DNA of 64,000 bases from Streptococcus oriscaviae (GTDB taxonomy: Bacteria > Bacillota > Bacilli > Lactobacillales > Streptococcaceae), in assembly GCF_018137985.1 (NCBI RefSeq), contig NZ_CP073084.1, forward strand, positions 1,426,001 to 1,490,000, in the 5' to 3' direction. Below are positions 1 through 9,380 of the stretch, piece by piece. Position numbers and translations under genes: made by a program. Each line of letters opens with the position of its first letter. Within the stretch, counting starts at the first letter, position 1. The notes under the pieces are model-generated. The model had not been told where the DNA came from and made no database searches. It worked only from the letters and a program-made list of their open reading frames with translations.

Positions 1-159
1 ACACTTCCTGAACAGCCGAAAACAATCTTTCTTGACCCAGAAGAGCATACTGACTTTCTATGGTTAACCTATAACAATGAAAACAAGAGCAACTTAGTTC
101 CATATCTAGAAGAGATTTTAGAAAAGAGAAGGATGAATGGATTTCAGAACCAAAGTTGA
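1..159 (+). CDS. C-terminal end of an unrecognised protein (5' end outside window)
   Basis: Frame 1 is open from the first base to a TGA at 157-159 and encodes about 52 residues ending in ...NGFQNQS. The segment has an acidic stretch (FLDPEEHTDF) and a charged helix (YLEEILEKRR). The end overlaps the start of the next gene (ATG at 137), which suggests translational coupling to the Nudix gene. I do not recognise the family from this fragment. In related streptococci mnmA and a Nudix gene often precede mnmG, but this tail does not look like MnmA. Confidence 0.45.
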   Translation, partial: TLPEQPKTIFLDPEEHTDFLWLTYNNENKSNLVPYLEEILEKRRMNGFQNQS

Positions 160-598
160 CAACCAAATTTTTGGTGTTCGGGCGACTGCATTGATTATAA
201 AGGATGGGAAGATTTTCCTGACCAAAGATAATAAGGGCCGTTATTATACCATTGGTGGTGCTATTGCGGTCAATGAGGTGGCGGCAGATGCGGTTGTTTG
301 AGAAGTCAAAGAAGAATTAGGGGTTGACAGTCGTGTCAATCAACTGGCTTTTGTTGTCGAAAATCAATTTACACAGGAAGGTATACACTTTCACAACATC
401 GAGTTTCATTTTGTCGTTGAGCCTATTGGAGAAATGCCTGATGAAATGATAGAAGGCAAGTTGAAGCAACCTTGTGAATGGATAGACGTTGACAAACTTG
501 TCAACCTAGATGTCGTACCAGCTTTCCTGGCAGAGGAATTGCCAAACTGGAACGGGCAAATCAAACAGATTATGAATTTGAAGGAGAAAACAACATGA
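137..598 (+). pseudogene. Nudix hydrolase gene interrupted by an in-frame stop
   Basis: From ATG 137 the frame encodes a Nudix (MutT-like) protein of about 153 residues. Codon 55 (299-301) is TGA. The Nudix box is G-x5-E-x7-R-E-U-x-E-E-x-G-U; here it reads GGAIAVNE, seven residues, stop, then EVKEELGV. The stop therefore sits exactly where the invariant Arg belongs, and a single CGA to TGA change explains it. The rest of the frame is intact to TGA 596-598, which overlaps the mnmG ATG at 595. Nudix enzymes hydrolyse nucleoside diphosphates linked to another moiety; this copy's substrate is unknown. It is probably a recent null allele, since no other lesion is visible. Confidence 0.8.
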
Positions 599-2511
599 CA
601 CACACATTTGCAGAAAACTATGATGTCATCGTGATTGGTGCGGGGCATGCTGGTGTAGAAGCTGGTTTGGCAACCAGTCGCATGGGCTGTAAGACCTTGC
701 TTGCGACCATTAACTTGGATATGGTGGCTTTTATGCCGTGCAACCCTTCCATCGGTGGCTCTGCTAAGGGGATTGTGGTACGAGAAATCGATGCCCTGGG
801 TGGCGAAATGGGCCGCAATATTGACAAGACCTATATCCAGATGAAAATGCTCAATATGGGCAAAGGTCCAGCTGTTCGTGCCTTGCGGGCTCAGGCGGAT
901 AAAGCAGAGTATGCAGCGGAGATGAAACGGACGGTGGAGCGTCAGGAAAATCTGACCCTACGTCAAACGATGATTGATGAGATTTTGGTGGAGGATGGCA
1001 AGGTTATCGGTGTCCGCACGGCTACCAACCAGAAATTCTCAGCCAAGGCAGTTGTGGTGACGACGGGTACAGCCTTGCGTGGTGAGATTATCATCGGGGA
1101 CCTCAAATATTCGTCAGGGCCTAACAACAGCTTAGCTTCCATCACGCTGGCAGATAATTTAAAAGAGCTAGGTCTAGAAATCGGTCGGTTTAAGACAGGA
1201 ACGCCACCGCGTGTCAATGCTCGTACCATTAACTACGACGAAACCGAGATTCAACCAGGAGATGAAAAACCAAACCATTTTTCATTCTTGTCCAGGGATG
1301 AGGATTACTTGCAGGACCAGATTCCTTGCTGGCTGACCTATACCAATGCGACCAGCCATGAAATTATCAACAGCAACCTTCATCGGGCACCTATGTTTTC
1401 GGGCATTGTCAAAGGGATTGGTCCACGTTATTGTCCGTCTATTGAGGACAAGATTGTTCGTTTTGCGGATAAGGAACGCCACCAGCTTTTCCTAGAGCCA
1501 GAAGGCCGTAATACCGACGAAATCTATGTTCAAGGGTTGTCAACCAGTCTACCAGAAGATGTGCAGAAGGACTTGATTCACTCCATCAAAGGTTTGGAAA
1601 ATGCTCAGATGATGCGGACAGGCTATGCTATTGAGTACGATATGGTCATGCCTCACCAGTTGCGGGCAACACTGGAAACCAAGAAGATTTCTGGGCTCTT
1701 TACAGCAGGTCAAACCAACGGAACGTCGGGTTATGAAGAAGCGGCTGGTCAGGGGATTATCGCTGGTATCAATGCGGCCCTCAAGGTGCAGGGCAAACCT
1801 GAGTTGATTTTGAAACGAAGCGACGGCTATATCGGGGTTATGATTGATGACTTGGTGACCAAGGGAACGGTGGAGCCTTACCGCCTCTTGACCAGTCGGG
1901 CAGAATACCGCTTGATTTTGCGTCATGACAACGCGGATATGCGTCTGACGGAAATCGGTCGTCAGGTGGGCTTGGTGGATGATGAACGCTGGCAGGTCTT
2001 CCAAATCCACAAAAACCAGTTTGACAATGAGATGAAACGCTTGGAGTCTATCAAACTCAAGCCAGTTAAGGAAACCAACGAAAAGGTTGTTGCCATGGGC
2101 TTTAAACCACTAACAGATGCTCTGACTGCCAAAGAGTTTATGCGTCGTCCAGATGTGACCTATGCGGATGTGGTAGCCTTCGTTGGTCCTGCGGCAGAGG
2201 AATTGGATGCTAAAACCATTGAATTGATTGAAACGGAAGTCAAGTACGAGGGGTACATTGCCAAGGCCTTGGAGCAGGTAGAGAAGATGAAGCGCATGGA
2301 AGAAAAGCGCATTCCAGCGGACATTGACTGGGATGACATTGACTCCATTGCGACCGAGGCGCGTCAGAAGTTCAAATTGATTTCTCCGGAAACCATTGGT
2401 CAGGCCAGTCGGATTTCAGGTGTCAATCCTGCTGATGTTTCGATCCTGATGGTGTATTTGGAAGGTCGGAGTCGGTCTATTTCCAAGAACAAAGAAAAGG
2501 GCAGTCTGTAA
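595..2511 (+). CDS. mnmG: tRNA uridine-5-carboxymethylaminomethyl modification enzyme MnmG (GidA)
   Basis: MnmG is the FAD protein that, with MnmE, places the cmnm5 group on the wobble uridine of several tRNAs in the cytoplasm. The 638-residue product has the usual length. The dinucleotide-binding motif GAGHAG is at residues 15-20, and the family signatures [19 protein letters not shown] and [11 protein letters not shown] are present. The C-terminal helical domain (about 550-630, ending [20 protein letters not shown]) is the part that contacts MnmE and tRNA in known homologues. It overlaps the broken Nudix gene by four bases (ATGA). Confidence 0.97.
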   Translation: MTHTFAENYDVIVIGAGHAGVEAGLATSRMGCKTLLATINLDMVAFMPCNPSIGGSAKGIVVREIDALGGEMGRNIDKTYIQMKMLNMGKGPAVRALRAQADKAEYAAEMKRTVERQENLTLRQTMIDEILVEDGKVIGVRTATNQKFSAKAVVVTTGTALRGEIIIGDLKYSSGPNNSLASITLADNLKELGLEIGRFKTGTPPRVNARTINYDETEIQPGDEKPNHFSFLSRDEDYLQDQIPCWLTYTNATSHEIINSNLHRAPMFSGIVKGIGPRYCPSIEDKIVRFADKERHQLFLEPEGRNTDEIYVQGLSTSLPEDVQKDLIHSIKGLENAQMMRTGYAIEYDMVMPHQLRATLETKKISGLFTAGQTNGTSGYEEAAGQGIIAGINAALKVQGKPELILKRSDGYIGVMIDDLVTKGTVEPYRLLTSRAEYRLILRHDNADMRLTEIGRQVGLVDDERWQVFQIHKNQFDNEMKRLESIKLKPVKETNEKVVAMGFKPLTDALTAKEFMRRPDVTYADVVAFVGPAAEELDAKTIELIETEVKYEGYIAKALEQVEKMKRMEEKRIPADIDWDDIDSIATEARQKFKLISPETIGQASRISGVNPADVSILMVYLEGRSRSISKNKEKGSL

Positions 2512-2526
2512 AGACTGTCTGTTTGT
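2500..2526 (+). terminator. Weak hairpin at the end of mnmG
   Basis: GCAGTC and GACTGT pair around the mnmG stop codon, followed by a short T-rich run (TGTTTG). It is a poor terminator but may reduce read-through into gdpP. Confidence 0.35.
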
Positions 2527-2600
2527 CAATACTTGCTATATTTCAGCTGTGTGTCAAATGCTTTAAAATCAGATGAAAACTAGCTTTTTAGCTGGTTTTG

Positions 2601-2609
2601 TGGTACAAT
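2601..2609 (+). promoter_or_regulatory. Extended -10 promoter for gdpP
   Basis: TGGTACAAT is an extended -10 (TGn-TACAAT) 19 bases before the gdpP ATG at 2628. No good -35 is visible, as is common for extended -10 promoters. Confidence 0.5.
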
Positions 2610-2627
2610 GGCAGGCAGAGGTTAGTG

Positions 2628-4595
2628 ATGAAAAAATTTCGATTTGCAACAATTCACTTTGTGATGATTGGTCTTATTTTATTTGGACTATTGACCGCAA
2701 TCAATAGTCTCTTTCCTGCGCCAACCATCTCATTTTTGGCACTTTTTATAGCCTTATTGTTGCTGGTATTATTGTTTGTTTATCAAAAGTGTTCCTACGA
2801 AATTGACGAGTTGGAGCAGATTGAGTACCTAAATGCGCAAGCCAACTCTGGTTTGATGAAGCTCTTGGACAAGATGCCAATAGGCGTCATTAAGGTGGCA
2901 CCGGAAACCAATCAGGTGGAATGGTTCAACCCCTATGCTGAACTGATTTTTGCTCAAGAAAACGGTGATTTTGACCAGAAGAAACTGCGAGAAATTATTG
3001 ATGTTGGTTTGGATGAAGACCGGATTTATGCGGATTTTTCTGGCCAACGCTATGCCGTTCATGTTGATTTTGAACAGGGGCTTTTTTACTTTTTCGATGC
3101 TTCTACTGAGTACAAGGCTACGACGAATTTGATTGGTAGCCGGCCGGTTATTGGGATTATCTCTGTCGATAATTATGATGAACTAGAAGATAGTCTGACA
3201 GATTCTCAGATTAGTCAGGTCAATTCCTTCTTGGCTCAATTTGTATCTGATTTTGCCCATGAAAATGGAATTTACTACCGCCGTGGTACGATGGATCGCT
3301 TCTATTTCTTCACGGATTATGCGGTCTTAGAGCGATTGATTGACGGCAAGTTTTCAATGATTGACAAGTTTCGTGAAGAGGCTAAAAATCTGGACTTGGC
3401 TTTGACCTTGAGTATGGGCTTGGCTTTTGGCAATGATAATCACCAGCAGATTGGTCAGGTGGCGCTGCAAAACCTGAACATGGCAGAGGTGCGCGGCGGT
3501 GATCAGGTCGTGGTCAAAGAAAATGATGAAAGCAAGCCTCCGCTCTTCTTTGGTGGCGGGTCTGCTTCTTCTGTCAAGCGAACTCGGACACGCACGCGAG
3601 CGATGATGACGGCGGTGTCAGATAAGCTGCGTTCAGTTGATACGGTCTTTGTGGTTGGACACCGAAATCTGGATATGGATGCCTTGGGTTCTGCGGTGGG
3701 GATGCAGCATTTTGCTCAAAATGTTATGAACAATGCCTATACAGTCTATCAGGAAAATGAGTCTTCCTCAGACGTTGTTCGGGCCATTAACAAACTTAAA
3801 GAGGAGAATTGCTCCAACCTTCTGACAGTTGAAGAAGCCATGAAGAAGGTAACAGCTCAATCCTTGCTGATTATGGTGGATCATTCCAAGATAGGCTTAA
3901 CCTTGTCGAAGGACTTCTACAATTTGTTTGAGCAGGTGGTTGTGATTGACCACCATCGTAGAGATACAGATTTTCCTGCTAATGCGGTGCTGACCTATAT
4001 TGAAAGTGGCGCAAGTTCTGCAAGTGAGTTGGTGACAGAACTAATTCAGTTCCAAAATGACAAACACCACAAACTTAATCGGCTGCAAGCCAGCCTGCTT
4101 ATGGCGGGGATTATGCTAGATACCAAGAACTTTACTTCGCGCGTGACCAGTCGGACTTTTGATGTGGCGAGTTATCTGCGAACCAGAGGCAGTGATAGTT
4201 TGGAAATTAAGCATTTGGCGGCAACTGATTTTGAGGATTACCGTCAAATCAATGAATTGATCCTGAGAGGAAGAAAAATAGATGATCATATCATTCTGGC
4301 CTGTGGTGAGGATGATGTGGCCTATGATACTGTCATTCCAAGTAAGGCGGCTGATACCCTGCTGGAGATGGCAGGTATTGAGGCAGTCTTTGTGGTGACT
4401 CGTAACTTGAAGGACTATGTTGCTATCTCGGCTCGAAGCCGCAGTAAAATCAATGTCCAGCGGATAATGGAAGAAATGGGCGGCGGTGGTCATTTCAATC
4501 AGGCAGCAGCTCAGATTTATGACCAGAGCTTGGAAGATGTTCAAGAAAGTTTGCGAGAGAAGATTCAGGAAGAACTGAATGAAAAGGAAGAATAG
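2628..4595 (+). CDS. gdpP: Cyclic-di-AMP phosphodiesterase GdpP
   Basis: GdpP is a membrane enzyme that hydrolyses c-di-AMP to pApA, affecting cell-wall stress, beta-lactam tolerance and osmotic balance. I take ATG 2628 (655 residues) because the frame upstream has no ribosome site and runs through the promoter. Two membrane segments lie within residues 10-55. A PAS-like region and a degenerate GGDEF domain follow (about 75-300). A DHH domain carries GHRNLDMDALGS and DHH (441-443), and a DHHA1 domain ends with GGGGHFNQAAAQ. All metal-binding motifs of an active DHH/DHHA1 enzyme appear intact. rplI follows after nine bases, the usual streptococcal order. Confidence 0.95.
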   Translation: MKKFRFATIHFVMIGLILFGLLTAINSLFPAPTISFLALFIALLLLVLLFVYQKCSYEIDELEQIEYLNAQANSGLMKLLDKMPIGVIKVAPETNQVEWFNPYAELIFAQENGDFDQKKLREIIDVGLDEDRIYADFSGQRYAVHVDFEQGLFYFFDASTEYKATTNLIGSRPVIGIISVDNYDELEDSLTDSQISQVNSFLAQFVSDFAHENGIYYRRGTMDRFYFFTDYAVLERLIDGKFSMIDKFREEAKNLDLALTLSMGLAFGNDNHQQIGQVALQNLNMAEVRGGDQVVVKENDESKPPLFFGGGSASSVKRTRTRTRAMMTAVSDKLRSVDTVFVVGHRNLDMDALGSAVGMQHFAQNVMNNAYTVYQENESSSDVVRAINKLKEENCSNLLTVEEAMKKVTAQSLLIMVDHSKIGLTLSKDFYNLFEQVVVIDHHRRDTDFPANAVLTYIESGASSASELVTELIQFQNDKHHKLNRLQASLLMAGIMLDTKNFTSRVTSRTFDVASYLRTRGSDSLEIKHLAATDFEDYRQINELILRGRKIDDHIILACGEDDVAYDTVIPSKAADTLLEMAGIEAVFVVTRNLKDYVAISARSRSKINVQRIMEEMGGGGHFNQAAAQIYDQSLEDVQESLREKIQEELNEKEE

Positions 4596-4604
4596 GAGAA
4601 GAAC

Positions 4605-5057
4605 ATGAAAGTCATTTTTTTAACAGACGTAAAGGGAAAAGGTAAAAAAGGTGAAATCAAGGAAGTGCCAACTGGCTATGCACAAAACTTCCTGATTAAG
4701 AAACAGCTTGCCAAAGAAGCCACCAACCAAGCCATCAGTGAGTTGCGCGGCCAGCAAAAATCACAAGAGAAAGCCCATGCGGAGATGGTAGCGGAAGCTC
4801 AAGCCATCAAGGCAAAGTTGGCCGAAGAAGCTACCTTGGTTCAGTTTGTTGAGAAGGTTGGGCCAGACGGTCGGACATTCGGCTCTATTACCAGCAAGAA
4901 AATTGCAGAGGAGTTGCAAAAACAATTCGGTATCAAGATTGACAAGCGCCACATTCAGTTGGAACATCCAATTCGTGCGGTGGGCCTAATTGATGTGCCA
5001 GTAAAACTCTATCAAGATGTTACAGGTGTTATCAACTTGAGCATAAAAGAGGCTTAG
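4605..5057 (+). CDS. rplI: 50S ribosomal protein L9
   Basis: 150 residues, the normal L9 length. The N-terminal rRNA-binding lobe has the family signature ([20 protein letters not shown]), followed by the long connecting helix rich in Lys/Glu/Ala and the C-terminal lobe. The ribosome site AGGAG precedes ATG 4605. It sits between gdpP and dnaB in one transcription direction. Confidence 0.98.
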   Translation: MKVIFLTDVKGKGKKGEIKEVPTGYAQNFLIKKQLAKEATNQAISELRGQQKSQEKAHAEMVAEAQAIKAKLAEEATLVQFVEKVGPDGRTFGSITSKKIAEELQKQFGIKIDKRHIQLEHPIRAVGLIDVPVKLYQDVTGVINLSIKEA

Positions 5058-5089
5058 GGTGAAAAAAGAAGGGATAGGAGGTGAAAATT

Positions 5090-6445
5090 TTGGCAGAACT
5101 GGATGAATTACGGGTTCAGCCTCAGGACATTTTGGCGGAACAGTCGGTCTTGGGGGCCATTTTCATCGATGAGGGAAAACTAGTCTTCGTCCGTGAGTAC
5201 ATTGATGCGGATGACTTTTTCAAATATGCCCATAAGCTGATTTTTAAGGCAATGATTGCCCTGTCGGATCGCAACGAAGCCATCGATGCGACGACCATGC
5301 GCAATTATTTGGCCAATCACGGAGATTTAGAAAATATCGGTGGCCTCACCTATCTGGCTGAGGTCATTAGCTCGGTTCCGACTTCGGCCAATGCGGAGTA
5401 CTATGCCAAGATTGTTGCAGAAAAATCCAATCTGCGGAAGCTGATCGCCCGGTTGACCGATTCGATTAACCAGGCCTATGAAGGCTCTGACCAATCGGAC
5501 GATATTATTGCCCAGGCTGAGAAGGCCTTGATTGATGTCAGCGAGGGTGCTAGCCGCAGCGGTTTTAAAAAGATTGATGATATTCTTAATATCAACTTCG
5601 AGAACTTGGAGATTCGTTCTCGTCAGACTTCGGATATCACAGGGATTGCGACTGGTTATCCGGCACTCGATGCGATGACAACGGGTCTGCACGAAGAAGA
5701 ATTGATCATCTTAGCAGCCCGTCCTGCGGTCGGAAAAACGGCCTTCGCCCTCAATATTGCTCAGAATATCGGAACCAAGTTGGGGTTGACCGTGGCTATC
5801 TTCTCTTTGGAGATGGGTGCAGAAAGTTTGGTAGACCGGATGCTGGCCTCGGAAGGGGTTATCAATTTTCGGTCTATTCGTACCGGTCAGCTGAATGATG
5901 AGGAGTGGCAGAAATTGATGATTGCCCAGTCTAATTTAGCTCGGGCTAGCATTTACATCGACGATACTCCGGGGATTAAGATTACCGAAATTCGCTCGCG
6001 TTCACGGAAACTAGCGCAGGAAACAGGGAATCTCGGTTTGATTTTGATTGACTATCTTCAGTTGATTACGGGAACAGGCCGGGAGAATCGCCAACAAGAG
6101 GTTTCAGAAATTTCCCGCCAGCTTAAAATTTTGGCCAAGGAATTAAAGGTGCCGGTTATTGCTCTCAGCCAGCTTTCCCGTGGGGTCGAACAGCGGCAGG
6201 ACAAGCGTCCTGTTTTGTCTGATATTCGGGAGTCCGGGTCTATCGAGCAGGATGCGGACATCGTTGCCTTCCTCTACCGTGATGACTACTATGAACGTGG
6301 TGAGCAGGAAGATGGCGGCATCCCAAACAATACAGTTGAGGTTATTATCGAAAAAAACCGTTCCGGTGCGCGTGGAACTGTGGAACTCATGTTCCAAAAA
6401 GAGTACAATAAGTTTTCAAGTATTTCCAAGAGAGAGGATGGATAA
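5090..6445 (+). CDS. dnaB: Replicative DNA helicase DnaB (DnaC), TTG start
   Basis: Hexameric 5'-3' helicase of the replication fork. A GTG at 5081 is possible, but AGGAGG (5076-5081) overlaps it. TTG at 5090 lies eight bases after that ribosome site and gives the family N-terminus (AELDELRVQPQDILAEQSVL), so I choose TTG: 451 residues. The N-terminal DnaB domain covers about 15-115. The RecA-like domain has Walker A (ARPAVGKTAF, about residue 211), Walker B around LILIDYLQL and the later signature SQLSRGVEQRQDKRP. It follows rplI closely and is followed by veg after two bases. Confidence 0.95.
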   Translation: MAELDELRVQPQDILAEQSVLGAIFIDEGKLVFVREYIDADDFFKYAHKLIFKAMIALSDRNEAIDATTMRNYLANHGDLENIGGLTYLAEVISSVPTSANAEYYAKIVAEKSNLRKLIARLTDSINQAYEGSDQSDDIIAQAEKALIDVSEGASRSGFKKIDDILNINFENLEIRSRQTSDITGIATGYPALDAMTTGLHEEELIILAARPAVGKTAFALNIAQNIGTKLGLTVAIFSLEMGAESLVDRMLASEGVINFRSIRTGQLNDEEWQKLMIAQSNLARASIYIDDTPGIKITEIRSRSRKLAQETGNLGLILIDYLQLITGTGRENRQQEVSEISRQLKILAKELKVPVIALSQLSRGVEQRQDKRPVLSDIRESGSIEQDADIVAFLYRDDYYERGEQEDGGIPNNTVEVIIEKNRSGARGTVELMFQKEYNKFSSISKREDG

Positions 6446-6447
6446 GA

Positions 6448-6699
6448 ATGAGTGACGCATTTACCGATGTAGCAAAAATGAAGCAGATCAAGCAAGATAT
6501 TAAGGACCACGAAGGACAAATTGTGGAGTTGACCCTGGAAAATGGTCGTAAGCGTGAGAAGAACAAGCAAGGACGTATTGTGGAGGTATATCAATCGCTC
6601 TTTATCGTTGAGTTTGAAGATCCGAACAATACCTTTGTCGAATCCTATACCTATTCTGATATTTTGACAGAAAAGATTTTGATTCATTATTTGGACTAA
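6448..6699 (+). CDS. veg: Veg family protein
   Basis: 83-residue basic protein matching the Veg family (DUF1021) over its whole length: a KQDIKDHEGQIVELT start, a KREKNKQGRIVEVY core and a VEFEDPNNTFVESYTYSD tail. In Bacillus, Veg stimulates biofilm matrix gene expression; the role in streptococci is not settled. It begins two bases after the dnaB stop, so it is probably co-transcribed with dnaB, and it is closed by a hairpin at 6720. Confidence 0.85.
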   Translation: MSDAFTDVAKMKQIKQDIKDHEGQIVELTLENGRKREKNKQGRIVEVYQSLFIVEFEDPNNTFVESYTYSDILTEKILIHYLD

Positions 6700-6719
6700 T
6701 GGGGCTTTACAATAAGACG

Positions 6720-6746
6720 AATAGCTGTGGAAAGCCACGGCTATTT
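6720..6746 (+). terminator. Hairpin after veg
   Basis: AATAGC-T-GTGG pairs with CCAC-G-GCTATT (4-base loop) followed by TTCTGTT. It probably ends the gdpP-veg transcript. Confidence 0.55.
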
Positions 6747-6747
6747 C

Positions 6748-6756
6748 TGTTATACT
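6748..6756 (+). promoter_or_regulatory. Extended -10 like site in the veg-rpsD gap
   Basis: TGTTATACT matches an extended -10. A transcript from here would run only to the terminator at 6833-6862, about 75-100 bases, so a small RNA is possible, but nothing else supports it. Confidence 0.3.
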
Positions 6757-6832
6757 ATACAAAAAGAATCGCTTTTATTCTGTAAAGGAACTAGTGTGAG
6801 CATCTAATGGCTGACAAGTAGAAATAAGTTGT

Positions 6833-6862
6833 GAAAAAGGCTTTACAGAGCCTTTTTTTTGT
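6833..6862 (+). terminator. Strong rho-independent terminator
   Basis: AAAAAGGCT and AGCCTTTTTTTT pair with a TTACAG loop, a classic terminator. It isolates rpsD from upstream transcription. Confidence 0.75.
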
Positions 6863-6869
6863 GTTATAC
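6861..6869 (+). promoter_or_regulatory. rpsD promoter (extended -10)
   Basis: TGTTATACT lies directly after the terminator. It is the last good -10 before rpsD and leaves a leader of roughly 155 bases. Confidence 0.5.
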
Positions 6870-6875
6870 TATTCT

Positions 6876-7031
6876 TCGTGCGAAATAACAGCAGGGCAAA
6901 ATGAAGCTCGTCAACAGAAGGCCAGCAAGAAGAGTAATCGTTGCTGTTTCGATGAAGGCCTCCTGCACGAATCAGGTTTGCTTAAACCGTTATTTCCTAC
7001 AAATATTTTTTATTTTAGGAGGACATAACAC
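6876..7031 (+). ncRNA. rpsD leader, candidate S4 autoregulatory RNA
   Basis: The leader can form a long-range helix: TCGTGC (about 6876) with GCACGA (about 6966), extended by GCAGG with CCTGC. Inside it AGCAA can pair with TTGCT. Firmicute rpsD genes are known to carry an S4-binding leader that shuts off translation when free S4 is in excess; position and length fit. I could not fold it computationally, so the assignment rests on location and these helices. The ribosome site AGGAGG is just before ATG 7032. Confidence 0.45.
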
Positions 7032-7643
7032 ATGTCACGTTATACAGGACCATCTTGGAAACAAGCACGTCGTCTTGGCTTGTCATTGACAGGCACTGGT
7101 AAAGAATTGGCACGCCGCAACTATGTGCCAGGTCAACACGGACCAAACAACCGTTCTAAATTGTCAGAGTACGGTTTGCAGTTGGCTGAGAAACAAAAAT
7201 TGCGTTTCTCATACGGTTTGGGTGAAAAACAATTCCGTAACTTGTTCGTACAAGCTACTAAAATCAAACAAGGTACCCTTGGTTTCAACTTCATGCTTCT
7301 TTTGGAGCGTCGTTTGGACAACGTTGTTTACCGCCTTGGTTTGGCAACTACTCGTCGTCAAGCACGTCAATTCGTAAACCACGGTCACATCCTTGTGGAT
7401 GGCAAACGCGTAGATATTCCATCATTCCGCGTTGAAGTTGGTCAAGTGATCTCAGTTCGTGAGAAATCTTTGAAAGTTCCAGCTATTCTTGAAGCTGTTG
7501 AAGCAACTCTTGGCCGTCCAGCTTTCGTATCATTCGATGCTGAAAAGCTTGAAGGTTCACTCACTCGCTTGCCAGAACGCGATGAAATCAACCCAGAAAT
7601 CAACGAAGCACTTGTCGTAGAATTCTACAACAAAATGCTCTAA
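7032..7643 (+). CDS. rpsD: 30S ribosomal protein S4
   Basis: 203 residues, the typical length of the zinc-free bacterial S4. The N-terminal S4 domain begins [20 protein letters not shown]. The S4 RNA-binding fold is at about 92-155 ([30 protein letters not shown]). S4 is a primary 16S rRNA-binding protein. The gene stands alone between its own promoter and a terminator. Confidence 0.98.
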   Translation: MSRYTGPSWKQARRLGLSLTGTGKELARRNYVPGQHGPNNRSKLSEYGLQLAEKQKLRFSYGLGEKQFRNLFVQATKIKQGTLGFNFMLLLERRLDNVVYRLGLATTRRQARQFVNHGHILVDGKRVDIPSFRVEVGQVISVREKSLKVPAILEAVEATLGRPAFVSFDAEKLEGSLTRLPERDEINPEINEALVVEFYNKML

Positions 7644-7663
7644 GATCTATATCTGTATTTTCA

Positions 7664-7690
7664 AGCCAGCCTATTTTGGACTGGTTTTTT
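7664..7690 (+). terminator. Terminator after rpsD
   Basis: CCAG...CTGG with a TTTTTTG tail; an inner CC...GG pair may extend the stem. Confidence 0.5.
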
Positions 7691-7739
7691 GTGCTATCAG
7701 AAAGCCTAATAGAATTTGTGAAAAAAACAACAAAAACCG

Positions 7740-7768
7740 TTGAAAATGTTTTCAGTATAGGATAAAAT
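7740..7768 (+). promoter_or_regulatory. Promoter of the FAD lipoprotein gene
   Basis: TTGAAA (7740-7745), a 17-base spacer and TAAAAT (7763-7768) form a good vegetative promoter 41 bases before the ATG at 7809. Confidence 0.65.
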
Positions 7769-7808
7769 AGAAACAGATAAACATTATATAACCAAAGGAG
7801 GTCTTTAT

Positions 7809-9302
7809 ATGAAAAGGAGAAGTTTGTTTTGTTTCTTGTTGGCTTTTGTGGCGGCATTTATCTTAGTGGCCTGCGGTAAGACGGAGACGAAGGAAACAAC
7901 AACAACGACTGAAGAAGCTGTATCTGGTGCTTCTGAGAAAGTCTATACAGATCCGTCGGAGTTGAAAGATAGCTACGATGTCATCGTTGTGGGTTCAGGC
8001 GGTGCTGGGATGTCTGCTGCCATTTCCGCAAAGGACGCTGGTGCTAACGTAGTCGTCTTAGAAAAGATGCCAGTGATTGGCGGAAATACCGCTAAGTCCT
8101 CTGCAGGGATGAACGCCTCTCAGACTAAGTTTCAGGAAGCTGAGGGTATCGCAGACTCTAATGATAAATTCTACGAAGAAACCTTAAAAGGTGGTGGAGG
8201 AACCAATAATCCAGACTTGTTACGCTATCTAGTGGATAATTCTGCTGGTGCGATTGACTGGCTGGATGGTCTAGGAATCACCCTGAGCAACATCACAACA
8301 ACAGGAGGTATGAGTGAAAAACGGACTCACCGTCCTGCCGATGGTTCAGCGGTAGGTGGCTATTTGGTTAACGGCCTTTATTATAACTTGGTAGAACGGA
8401 AAGTTCCAATTTTTGTCAATGCCGAGGTAACGGATGTTACTGCTAAAGATGGAGCGGTAACAGGAGTGAAAGTGAAGATTGATGGCAAAGAAAAAACGAT
8501 TTCTGCGAAAGCTGTCGTTCTTGCAACCGGTGGTTTTGGAGCAGACTTAGACATGGTTGCTAAGTTGAATCCAGCATTGGAAGGATATGTAACAACCAAC
8601 CAGCCGGGCTCCACAGGTGATGGAATCGCCTTGGCTGAAGATGAGGGAGCTGCAACGGTGGACATGGAACAAATCCAAATTCACCCAACAGTTGAGCAAG
8701 AGACCTCCTATCTGATTACAGAAGCAGTCCGTGGCGAGGGAGCTATCTTAGTCAATGCCAAGGGAGAACGCTTTGTAAATGAACTAGAAACGCGTGACAA
8801 GGTTTCCGCGGCCATCAATGCATTGGAACCAAACTACGCGTATGTTATTTTTGATGATGCCCTGAAAGATCGGGTGAAGGCCATTGCCCAATATGAGTCA
8901 AAGGGCTTGGTAACAACTGACGCGACAGTAGCGGATCTGGCTAAAGAGATTGATGTACCAGCAGAAACCCTTCAGGCGACGTTGGATACATGGAATCAGG
9001 CAGTGGCAGACAAGAACGATGCAGCCTTTGGCCGGACATCAGGTATGGATCATGCCCTGAACACAGGCTCTTATCACGCCATCAAGGTGGCTCCGGGTGT
9101 CCACCATACAATGGGAGGCGTCAAGATCAACACGAATGCAGAAGTTCTGGACACCAACGGACAGGCAATCCCAGGCCTATATGCAGCAGGTGAGGTAACA
9201 GGCGGAGTCCACGGTAAGAATCGTATCGGAGGAAATGCAGTGGCGGACATCATTGTTTTCGGTCGCCAGGCGGGAACACAATCAGCTGCGTATGTGAAGT
9301 AA
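7809..9302 (+). CDS. Lipid-anchored FAD-dependent oxidoreductase (fumarate/urocanate reductase-like)
   Basis: 497 residues. A signal peptide ends in a lipobox (ILVAC, Cys22), followed by a Thr/Glu linker, so the enzyme is predicted on the outer face of the membrane. The FAD-binding motif VVGSGGAGMSAA is near residues 60-70. The C-terminal FAD signature (HTMGGVKINTNAEVL, then GLYAAGEVTGGVHGKNRIGG) is that of the flavocytochrome c / fumarate reductase flavoprotein family. Substrate could be fumarate, urocanate or another enoate. Many Gram-positive relatives carry an FMN_bind domain that receives electrons; none is visible here, so the electron donor is unclear. It has its own promoter and terminator and looks monocistronic. 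Confidence 0.85.
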   Translation: MKRRSLFCFLLAFVAAFILVACGKTETKETTTTTEEAVSGASEKVYTDPSELKDSYDVIVVGSGGAGMSAAISAKDAGANVVVLEKMPVIGGNTAKSSAGMNASQTKFQEAEGIADSNDKFYEETLKGGGGTNNPDLLRYLVDNSAGAIDWLDGLGITLSNITTTGGMSEKRTHRPADGSAVGGYLVNGLYYNLVERKVPIFVNAEVTDVTAKDGAVTGVKVKIDGKEKTISAKAVVLATGGFGADLDMVAKLNPALEGYVTTNQPGSTGDGIALAEDEGAATVDMEQIQIHPTVEQETSYLITEAVRGEGAILVNAKGERFVNELETRDKVSAAINALEPNYAYVIFDDALKDRVKAIAQYESKGLVTTDATVADLAKEIDVPAETLQATLDTWNQAVADKNDAAFGRTSGMDHALNTGSYHAIKVAPGVHHTMGGVKINTNAEVLDTNGQAIPGLYAAGEVTGGVHGKNRIGGNAVADIIVFGRQAGTQSAAYVK

Positions 9303-9344
9303 TGGCGTCGCTTCTGTTTGTGATAGAGTAGCGACATATAAACG

Positions 9345-9380
9345 AAAAGGTTATCCACAAGTGATGGATAGCCTTTTTAT
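9345..9380 (+). terminator. Terminator after the FAD lipoprotein gene
   Basis: AAAAGGTTATCC pairs with GGATAGCCTTTTT across a nine-base loop. A second hairpin (GTCGCT with AGCGAC, 9305-9333) lies just upstream. A perfect DnaA-box 9-mer TTATCCACA happens to sit in the stem at 9351. Confidence 0.7.

Noticed and set aside
2598..2627. Earlier start of gdpP
   Set aside because: It overlaps the promoter -10 and has no ribosome site.
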